Below are positions 1-4,643 of a DNA stretch of 5,472 nucleotides, in pieces. Each line of letters starts with the position of its first letter. Position 1 is the stretch's first letter. The translations under genes were made by a program, and so were the position numbers. Under the pieces are notes generated by a model. That model did no database searches. It saw only the letters and a program-made list of their open reading frames with translations, and was not told the origin of the DNA. The stretch is taken from NCBI GenBank assembly GCA_025965495.1, contig JAOPWW010000308.1, positions 1-5,472 on the forward strand, in the 5' to 3' direction. The stretch comes from Frankiales bacterium (lineage in GTDB: Bacteria > Actinomycetota > Actinomycetes > Mycobacteriales > SCTD01).

Positions 1-747
1 GGGGCCCTGCGCGCTCCGGCCCCCGCCGCCCTCCCCGGGACCGCGCCGCAGGCCGCCGTCCCCACCGAAGGCGCACGCGTCGTCGAGAAGGGCGCGATCG
101 CCCTCGTCGTCGACGACGGCCAGGTCACGCCGACGCTGACCCGCGTGCAGGGCTTCGCCAAGGCCGCCGGCGGCACCATCGCGGGGGGGCAGACGCAGGA
201 GACGGGCTCGACGCCGTCGGGCTCGGTGACGCTGCGCGTGCCCGTCGACGCCTTCGAGCAGGTCCTCGCGCAGGTCCGCGGGCTGCCGGGCAAGGTCCGG
301 ACCTCGACGACGAGCGGGCAGGACGTCACGGCCCAGTACGCCGACCTCGAGGCGCAGCTGAAGACCCTCAAGGCCGCCCGGGAGCGCTTCCTCACGATCC
401 TCGAGCGGGCGAACAGCATCGGCGACGTCCTGTCGGTGCAGCAGCGCGTCGACGACGTCACCGGCCGGATCGACCGGATCGAGGGGCAGCGACGGGTGCT
501 GGCCGACCAGAGCGACAGCGCGACGCTCGAGGTCAGCGTCACCGAGGCCGACGACCCCGTCGCGAAGGTCGACGCGCCGGACAGCGGCCTGTCGAAGGCG
601 TTCCACGACGCCGGCACCGGCTTCATCACCGGCGTCGAGGCGCTCGTCCGGCTGTCCGGACGCGGGCTGCTCGTCCTGCTGCTGCTCGGGGTCGCGCTCG
701 GCCTGCTGCGGGTCGGCGTGCGGCTGTCCCGACGTCGGCTGCTGTAG
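1..747 (+). CDS. DUF4349 domain membrane protein, 3' part (5' end outside window)
   Basis: The reading frame is open from base 1 to the TAG at 745-747, giving 248 visible residues with the N terminus missing. A GTG at 145 is internal: the frame and the domain continue upstream of it, so it is not the start. Visible residues about 25-182 match my knowledge of DUF4349: a first strand (VVEKGAIALVVDD), then SVTLRVPVDAFEQVL at 75-89, SGQDVTAQYADLEAQLKTL at 105-123, and a long heptad-like helical stretch at about 112-172 that is probably a coiled coil. A hydrophobic segment at about 222-238 is followed by an Arg-rich tail, which predicts one membrane span with the DUF4349 domain outside the cell. 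Family members often carry an N-terminal signal peptide or lipobox, which would lie upstream here. The visible start (residues 1-24) is a Pro/Ala-rich linker. The function is unknown; a role at the cell envelope is inference. The gene ends 3 bases from the convergent SDR gene with no clear terminator. Confidence 0.9.
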   Translation, partial: GALRAPAPAALPGTAPQAAVPTEGARVVEKGAIALVVDDGQVTPTLTRVQGFAKAAGGTIAGGQTQETGSTPSGSVTLRVPVDAFEQVLAQVRGLPGKVRTSTTSGQDVTAQYADLEAQLKTLKAARERFLTILERANSIGDVLSVQQRVDDVTGRIDRIEGQRRVLADQSDSATLEVSVTEADDPVAKVDAPDSGLSKAFHDAGTGFITGVEALVRLSGRGLLVLLLLGVALGLLRVGVRLSRRRLL

Positions 748-750
748 CGG

Positions 751-1524
751 TCAGTCCCGGGGCTTGGCGCCCGCGGCGTGGCCCTTGGCCTTGAGCGCGT
801 CGGGCAGCACGGCGTTGGTGGCGGCCTGCGCCCGGGTCAGCAGCCCGCCGCCGACGACCTTCCGCTCGCCCTTCAGCAGCGCCTCGACGCCCTGCTTCGC
901 GACCGTCGCCGGGTCGTCCTTCGGGCCCTGGCCCAGCGCGGTGTCGAGCAGGTCGGCCCGGGCGAAGAACTCGGTGTCGGTCGGCCCGGGCATGAGGCTG
1001 GTGACGGTGACCCCGGAGTCCTCGAGCTCCTCGACCAGCGCCTCCGCCAGCGACTGCACGTAGGACTTCGAGGCGTTGTAGACCGCCTGGTAGGGCCCGG
1101 GCATGGTCGAGGCGATCGAGCTGGTGAACAGGATCCGTCCGCTCCCCTGGCCGACCATCGCCTGGACCACCCGCTTGGCCAGCCGGGTCGTGCCGGTGAC
1201 GTTGAGCGCCACGACCTGCAGCTCGTCCTCCAGGGGGTTGTCCGCGAACGCGCCGCCCCTACCGACGCCGGCGTTGAGGACCGCGACCTCCAGCGGGCGC
1301 CCCGTCGCGAGCACCGCCGTCCAGAGCTCCTCGACGCCCTCGGCGGTCGCGAGGTCGGCCCGGACCGCCTGCGCGTCCAGGCTCGCCGCCGTCAGGTGGA
1401 CGCGCTCGTCCTCGGCGACGAGCAGCAGGTCGTGGTCCCGGGCCGCGAGCTCACGGGCGATCTCCAGCCCGATGCCGCTGGAGGCACCGGTGACGAGGGC
1501 GAGGGGACGGGTGGGGGCGGTCAT
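751..1524 (-). CDS. SDR family NAD(P)-dependent oxidoreductase
   Basis: This is a 257-residue classical short-chain dehydrogenase, a normal length for the family. It has the Rossmann glycine motif TGASSGIG at 12-19, NAG at 84-86, the helix-4 Asn in LNVTG at 108, a catalytic Ser at 135/136, Tyr149 and Lys153 in YNASK, and the PGPTDTEF segment after strand 6 at 179-186. All parts of the Asn-Ser-Tyr-Lys catalytic set are therefore present. The second strand ends in VAEDE (36-40). Acidic residues there usually disfavour the NADP 2'-phosphate, so NAD use is possible (inference). The helix after that strand looks a little shorter than usual. The last 40 or so residues are Ala/Lys-rich. The protein should be a soluble cytoplasmic oxidoreductase acting on an alcohol or ketone; the substrate cannot be told from sequence. 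The start is ATG at 1524; no strong Shine-Dalgarno sequence precedes it. It is divergent from the GNAT gene and convergent with the DUF4349 gene, so it is probably monocistronic. Confidence 0.95.
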   Translation of the reverse strand: MTAPTRPLALVTGASSGIGLEIARELAARDHDLLLVAEDERVHLTAASLDAQAVRADLATAEGVEELWTAVLATGRPLEVAVLNAGVGRGGAFADNPLEDELQVVALNVTGTTRLAKRVVQAMVGQGSGRILFTSSIASTMPGPYQAVYNASKSYVQSLAEALVEELEDSGVTVTSLMPGPTDTEFFARADLLDTALGQGPKDDPATVAKQGVEALLKGERKVVGGGLLTRAQAATNAVLPDALKAKGHAAGAKPRD

Positions 1525-1572
1525 GGCGGCGCCGTACCCGGGCCGGTCCGACTCGCACGTCTACGGTGACGC
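1525..1572. promoter_or_regulatory. Divergent promoter region between SDR and GNAT genes
   Basis: Only 48 bases separate the two divergent start codons, so signals for both genes must lie here or inside the neighbouring genes. On the plus strand TACGGT at 1562-1567 fits the actinobacterial -10 pattern TANNNT and ends 5 bases before the GTG of the GNAT gene, so transcription could begin at or next to the start codon. I find no convincing -35 element. On the minus strand I find no clear -10 or -35 for the SDR gene. The -10 call rests on position and consensus only. Confidence 0.45.
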
Positions 1573-2310
1573 GTGCTCGCGTCCGCGGCCTGGCTGCACG
1601 CCCTCGACCTGCGGCGCGCCGAGCGGGTGGTCGAGGTCCCCGGCGGGGCGGCGGTGCTGTCGTCCGCGTTCCCCGCAGCCCACGACCACGGGATGCTGTC
1701 GGTCCTCGCCGACGTCGACGGCGCCCTGCTCGCCTCCGCCGCCGACGACGTCCTCGGGGGAGCCGGCCTCGGCCACCGCCTCGTCGAGCTCCGCACCCCT
1801 GACGCTCCCGCCGCAGAGGCCGGCCTGCTCGCGGCCGGCTACGCTCGGGACGGCGTCGTGCTCATGGAGTGGGGCGGGCCGTCCGCCGCTCCGCGCAGCA
1901 CCGCGACCGTCGTCGAGCTGTCGGTCGACCAGCGCGTGGCCGCTGCCACCGAGGACTGGCGCCGCCAGCTCCCCGACGCCGACCCCGACGTCTGGCGCCA
2001 GCTCGGCGAACGCGCCACCACCGTGCTGCCCGCCGCCCGGACCACCTTCCTCGGCGTCCTCGACGACGACGGCCGGGTCCTGTCCCGCACCGACCTGTAC
2101 GAGCACGGCGACCGGGCCCAGGTCGAGCAGGTGGTGACGCTCCCCGAGGCTCGTGGCCGCGGGCTGGCGTCGCTGCTCGTGCTGGAGGCGGTGCGCCGGG
2201 CGGGCGACCGGACCGTGCTGCTCGTCGCCGACGCCGACGACTGGCCGCGCCACCTCTACGCCCGGCTGGGCTTCCGCGACGTCGCGCTGCTGGCGTCGTT
2301 CACCCGCTGA
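1573..2310 (+). CDS. GNAT family N-acetyltransferase (two-lobed form)
   Basis: The 245-residue product has a typical GNAT core in its C-terminal half. VEQVVTLPEARGRGLASLL at about 184-202 holds the acetyl-CoA pyrophosphate loop (R194-G-R-G-L-A199), and LYARLGF at 228-234 is the usual motif-B segment near the end. The N-terminal half (about 15-100) resembles the degenerate lobe of tandem GNAT proteins and lacks a clear Q/RxxGxG/A loop, so only the C-terminal lobe is likely to bind acetyl-CoA. The enzyme should transfer an acetyl group to an amine; the substrate is unknown. An in-frame TGA at 1567-1569 lies just upstream, so GTG 1573 is the earliest possible start. It is preferred because the next GTG (codon 19) would remove part of the N-terminal lobe. 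No Shine-Dalgarno sequence is visible, which fits a leaderless mRNA. The 3' end overlaps the convergent DUF222 gene by 11 bases. Confidence 0.9.
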   Translation: MLASAAWLHALDLRRAERVVEVPGGAAVLSSAFPAAHDHGMLSVLADVDGALLASAADDVLGGAGLGHRLVELRTPDAPAAEAGLLAAGYARDGVVLMEWGGPSAAPRSTATVVELSVDQRVAAATEDWRRQLPDADPDVWRQLGERATTVLPAARTTFLGVLDDDGRVLSRTDLYEHGDRAQVEQVVTLPEARGRGLASLLVLEAVRRAGDRTVLLVADADDWPRHLYARLGFRDVALLASFTR

Positions 2311-4114
2311 CCCGGCTCAGGCGGCTGTGCGCTGCTGGTCCGGTGGTGTTCCAGCCGGTCTCGTGGAGGAGGCGGTGGTCGCGCAGGGCGAGGGTCTTGT
2401 GGCCTTCGTGGACGTCGTGGTGGTGGTGGGGGCAGATCGGGACGAGGTCGGCGGGTCGGGTCTGGTGGGTCTTCCACCAGGGTTCGGCGTGGTGGGGGAT
2501 GGTCCCGGGCTGGGTGCAGCCGTTGACGGCGCAGGTGGTGCCCCAGGTGGCGCGCAGGACGCGGCGTTCTCGGGCGGTGGCGTGGCGGTGGGTGCCGGAG
2601 GCAGCGACGGGCCGGCCGTGGGCGTCGAGCAGGACGGCGGACAGCAGGCCGCCGCAGGTGTGGTTCCGGAGCTGGCTGGGGGTGAGGGGGACGTCGCCGT
2701 GAGCGGTGTGGAGGCGTCCGGGTGGTGCTCCTGGTCGGCCGTGCAGGGCGTCCAGCGGCGCGGTGATCGTGAGGTGGGCGGGGGTGCGGGTGCCGTGGCC
2801 GGGGTCGACGTCGAGCAGGTCGGTGAGGAGCTGGGTGAGGGCTTCGTGCAGCTGCTGGTCCTGGGTCAGCAGGGGGGTGCCCTGTTCGGCGGGAGCGTTG
2901 AGGTCGTCGAGGCTGAGCGGGGTGCCGGGGCCGGTGGTGCCGAACCGGTCGGCGTCGTCGGACTCAGTGCTTGCGGGAGCGGTCGTGTCGGGCTCGGAGC
3001 CGTCGTGTGCGGTGCCGTCGGGCCCTGCTGAGCCGTCCGAAGCGTCCGCGGCGGAGAGGGGCTGGCCGAAGACGGCTTCCACGTTCTGGACCGGGTCCCC
3101 GTCGGTGGCCGGCGCTGACTTCGCCGGCCCGTCGGACGGCGCAGCCGCAGCCGACGGGGTTGACGGCGCTGCCGTGCTTGGCGTGCCTGGTGTCTTGTGG
3201 GTGCGGCGGGTGAGTTCGGTGTGGAGCAGCTGGCCGGTCTCGTCGGTGAGGTGCGCTCTCAGCGACCAGCCGCCGCTACGGAGCTTGCGCAGCACGAGCC
3301 CGCGGGAGCGGTACTCCTGCTCGGCGAGCTCCTCGGCGGCCGCCCCGGGCTGCAGCGCGTCGACCAGCACCCCCAGGCCGGTCTCGACCTGCGCGGGCGT
3401 GAGGACCTGGGCGGCGAGCACGAAGGCCGGTTCGAGCTGCCCGGCCGGGTCGGACCAGCAGTCCTGCAGTCCGGCGCGGACGACCGCGGCGAGCTGCTCG
3501 CGGCGGCGGTCGTACTCGGCCTCCTGTGCGGCGGTCGGTTCCAGGCACGCGGCGCCCACCCAGACGCTCAGCAGGTCACCGAGCCCGTCGACCAGCACCG
3601 CCTGCAGTTGGTCGGGCTCGACGGCGCCGGGGACCCGGGCGAGGTGGCGGGCGACCGTGACGGCGGTCCGCAACGACACCGACCCGTCCTGGAGGGCGCC
3701 GGCGAGCAGCGGCCGGTCCTGCAGCAGCCGCAGTGCGGTGAGCTGACCGGCGTCGCCGCACGGCAGGGTCCGCAGCCACGTCCGGGTCGACCCGGCCGAC
3801 CGGACCCGCCACAGGTCCCGCTCCTGGACGTCACCGACCGCGCGCAGGCCGGCCGCGGCGAGCCGGTCCTGCGAAGCCAGCAGCACCTCCGCCCGCACCA
3901 CCGCCACCTGCGGGGCGAGGACGGCCGGATCGACCGCCAGCACCCGGTCCAGCACCGCCACCAGCTCGAGCACATCAGCGGCCAAGCCGGCCGTCGGACC
4001 AGCCGTCGGACCATCGGTCGACCCAGCAGCAGCTGAGGTAGCGGGGCCGCCAGCGGGGTCTCCGGGACGCGAGAAGGGGACGCCCGGCGTCGCCCACCCG
4101 CTGCCGTCCGACAT
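2300..4114 (-). CDS. DUF222 / HNH endonuclease-type protein (13E12 repeat family)
   Basis: The 604-residue product has the architecture of the actinobacterial 13E12/DUF222-HNH family. Residues 1-45 are a Gly/Ala/Thr-rich, probably disordered leader. About 46-300 are the helical DUF222 region, including LASQDRLAAAGLRAVGD and SVSLRTAVTVARHLARVP. About 305-412 are a low-complexity Pro/Ser/Thr/Ala/Asp linker. About 415-510 are a second folded part, and about 515-590 are the HNH module. The HNH module shows the Cys528/Cys533 and Cys561/His566 type zinc ligands, the His541-His542 pair, and ADLVPICPHHHHDVHEG at 555-571. Asp556 sits where many relatives have Asn. The fold is that of a metal-dependent nuclease, but the biological role of this multicopy family is not established. 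The start is ATG 4114: a purine-rich GGGGGAGGGGG lies 5 bases upstream, and an in-frame TGA at 4151-4153 with no other start codon after it limits any extension. The long linker is a likely site of length variation. Confidence 0.93.
   Translation of the reverse strand: MSDGSGWATPGVPFSRPGDPAGGPATSAAAGSTDGPTAGPTAGLAADVLELVAVLDRVLAVDPAVLAPQVAVVRAEVLLASQDRLAAAGLRAVGDVQERDLWRVRSAGSTRTWLRTLPCGDAGQLTALRLLQDRPLLAGALQDGSVSLRTAVTVARHLARVPGAVEPDQLQAVLVDGLGDLLSVWVGAACLEPTAAQEAEYDRRREQLAAVVRAGLQDCWSDPAGQLEPAFVLAAQVLTPAQVETGLGVLVDALQPGAAAEELAEQEYRSRGLVLRKLRSGGWSLRAHLTDETGQLLHTELTRRTHKTPGTPSTAAPSTPSAAAAPSDGPAKSAPATDGDPVQNVEAVFGQPLSAADASDGSAGPDGTAHDGSEPDTTAPASTESDDADRFGTTGPGTPLSLDDLNAPAEQGTPLLTQDQQLHEALTQLLTDLLDVDPGHGTRTPAHLTITAPLDALHGRPGAPPGRLHTAHGDVPLTPSQLRNHTCGGLLSAVLLDAHGRPVAASGTHRHATARERRVLRATWGTTCAVNGCTQPGTIPHHAEPWWKTHQTRPADLVPICPHHHHDVHEGHKTLALRDHRLLHETGWNTTGPAAHSRLSRVSG
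3990..4013 (-). repeat. Perfect 12-base tandem repeat inside the DUF222 gene
   Basis: GCCGTCGGACCA occurs twice in direct succession at 3990-4001 and 4002-4013 (plus strand), followed by a degenerate third partial copy (TCGGTCGACC). It encodes the repeated Gly-Pro-Thr-Ala segment in the disordered leader at about residues 35-43 of the DUF222/HNH protein. The unit is a multiple of three, so copy-number change would keep the frame. It probably arose by replication slippage. Confidence 0.85.
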
Positions 4115-4119
4115 GACTG

Positions 4120-4130
4120 CCCCCTCCCCC
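4120..4130 (-). promoter_or_regulatory. Ribosome binding site of the DUF222/HNH gene
   Basis: On the minus strand this reads GGGGGAGGGGG, containing a GGAGG core that ends 8 bases before the ATG at 4114. It is the only strong Shine-Dalgarno-like sequence before any start in this window, and it fixes the start of the DUF222 gene. It contrasts with the two plus-strand GTG genes, which have none. Confidence 0.75.
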
Positions 4131-4140
4131 TGATCGCTAG

Positions 4141-4150
4141 GACGATCGTC
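4141..4150. promoter_or_regulatory. 10-base palindrome upstream of the DUF222 gene, possible operator
   Basis: GACGATCGTC is perfectly self-complementary and lies 26 bases upstream of the DUF222 ATG, just before its ribosome binding site, in the lower-GC stretch. That position would suit a dimeric repressor site, but no known operator consensus is recognised and a 10-base palindrome can occur by chance in such DNA. Confidence 0.3.
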
Positions 4151-4245
4151 TCAGCTACCTCCGACAAGAACGGGCCCCAGAACGAGCTCTTGGACACCGA
4201 GTTCAACATCTTCGAGGGCCGTCGGGCGGGTGCGACTGGGGCGCC

Positions 4246-4313
4246 GCGAGTGCGGGCGCAGGGCCAGCGGCAGGGCGACCGGGGCGAGTGCGGGGGCAGG
4301 GCGAGCGGGCAGG
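4246..4313. repeat. Imperfect direct repeat, two copies of about 29 bases
   Basis: Copy 1 at 4246-4274 and copy 2 at 4284-4313 both start GCGAGTGCGGG and end GCAGG. They differ by two substitutions (C/G) and one inserted G, with a spacing of 38 bases start to start. They lie in the noncoding part between the two divergent genes. I see no further copy in the window. A local duplication is the simplest explanation. Confidence 0.7.
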
Positions 4314-4355
4314 ACCACGGGGCGGGGCCAGCGCGATCGGGATCGGGACGCGGCC

Positions 4356-4375
4356 GCACGCGTGGGCACGCGTGG
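4356..4375. repeat. Tandem 10-mer GCACGCGTGG, two perfect copies
   Basis: GCACGCGTGG occurs at 4356-4365 and 4366-4375. Each copy contains the 8-base palindrome CACGCGTG, so two identical palindromes sit 10 bases apart, about one helical turn. The second copy also takes part in a small hairpin, GGCAC (4365-4369) with GTGCC (4375-4379). A binding site for a regulator is possible but not shown. It lies about 270 bases upstream of the secreted-protein gene and 240 upstream of the DUF222 gene. Confidence 0.6.
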
Positions 4376-4393
4376 TGCCGACGCAGACCGGCC

Positions 4394-4412
4394 CGCGGCC
4401 CTGCCGGCCGCG
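4394..4412. other. Hairpin with perfect 7-base-pair GC stem
   Basis: CGCGGCC (4394-4400) pairs with GGCCGCG (4406-4412) around the 5-base loop CTGCC. There is no T tract on either side (the plus-strand sequence that follows is CGATCTTCGG), so it is not a standard intrinsic terminator. Short GC stems like this are common in very GC-rich DNA. Confidence 0.45.
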
Positions 4413-4517
4413 CGATCTTCGGCTCGTGCCGTCCGCCCCGGCGCGCCCCCGAGCACGAGACGAAAATCGGCGAGCAACGGGCTCGCGCGTCGAGGCCAGA
4501 CCCGGGGAGCGAGCGAT

Positions 4518-4536
4518 CTGGCGCCCCTACCGCCAG
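4518..4536. other. Hairpin with perfect 6-base-pair stem
   Basis: CTGGCG (4518-4523) pairs with CGCCAG (4531-4536) around a 7-base loop. No T tract follows. It lies about 100 bases upstream of the secreted-protein promoter. Near it are two copies of GGCCAGACC(C)GGGGA, at 4494-4508 and 4555-4568, which differ by one base insertion. Confidence 0.35.
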
Positions 4537-4631
4537 GCGGACCCGCACGCCGGGGGCCAGACCGGGGACCAGACGACCGAGGCCAGGCGATCGAGGTCGA
4601 GAAGTGGCGTGTGCACCGCTCCGTGCCCGAT

Positions 4632-4637
4632 TAGCCT
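4632..4637 (+). promoter_or_regulatory. Probable -10 element of the secreted-protein gene (leaderless)
   Basis: TAGCCT matches the TANNNT -10 pattern of actinobacterial promoters. It ends 6 bases before GTG 4644, so transcription would start at or next to the first base of the start codon. No Shine-Dalgarno sequence lies in between or just upstream. The first three bases are also an in-frame TAG stop, which rules out any start further upstream in this frame. No convincing -35 hexamer is seen. Confidence 0.55.
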
Positions 4638-4643
4638 CATCCG

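Larger units (their letters stand above)
4115..4643. other. 529-base intergenic region between divergent DUF222 and secreted-protein genes
   Basis: I find no gene here that I can support. The part next to the DUF222 gene (about 4131-4220) has about 58% GC by hand count, clearly lower than its surroundings, as expected for a promoter region. I could not fix a -10/-35 pair for the DUF222 gene. The rest (4221-4620) is very GC-rich and holds a long open frame on the plus strand at 4230-4634 that is almost all Arg/Gly/Ala/Pro with codons such as AGA, CGA, GGA and CCA that the real genes here avoid; I take it as chance. The region also carries a 10-base palindrome, imperfect direct repeats, a tandem 10-mer and hairpins, listed separately. 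The right end holds the probable promoter of the secreted protein. Confidence 0.7.

Noticed and set aside
183..189. Run of seven G in the DUF4349 gene as a possible frameshift
   Set aside because: DUF4349-like sequence is in the same frame before and after the run (VVEKGAIALVVDD, then SVTLRVPVDAFEQ), so the frame is intact.
778..1569. Plus-strand open frame of 263 codons opposite the SDR gene
   Set aside because: The minus strand encodes an SDR with all catalytic motifs; the antisense product has no recognisable features.
4190..4215. LexA-type SOS box in the DUF222 promoter region
   Set aside because: GAAC is present on the minus strand, but the matching GTTC half at the right spacing is not, so the actinobacterial GAAC-N4-GTTC core is not met.
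4394..4412. GC hairpin as an intrinsic terminator
   Set aside because: No T tract follows on either strand, and no gene ends nearby: both flanking genes start from this region.
4151..4477. Minus-strand frame of 108 codons, in the same frame as and upstream of the DUF222 gene
   Set aside because: Near its 3' end only about half of third positions are G/C, unlike the genes here, and the product is low-complexity Arg/Ala/Pro. I do not regard it as a gene or as an N-terminal extension because a TGA at 4151-4153 separates them.
4230..4634. Plus-strand open frame of 134 codons just before the secreted-protein gene
   Set aside because: The composition is almost all Arg/Gly/Ala/Pro, with AGA, CGA, GGA, CCA and GCA codons that the real genes avoid. 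There is no ribosome binding site and no recognisable domain, so it is a chance open frame in GC-rich DNA.
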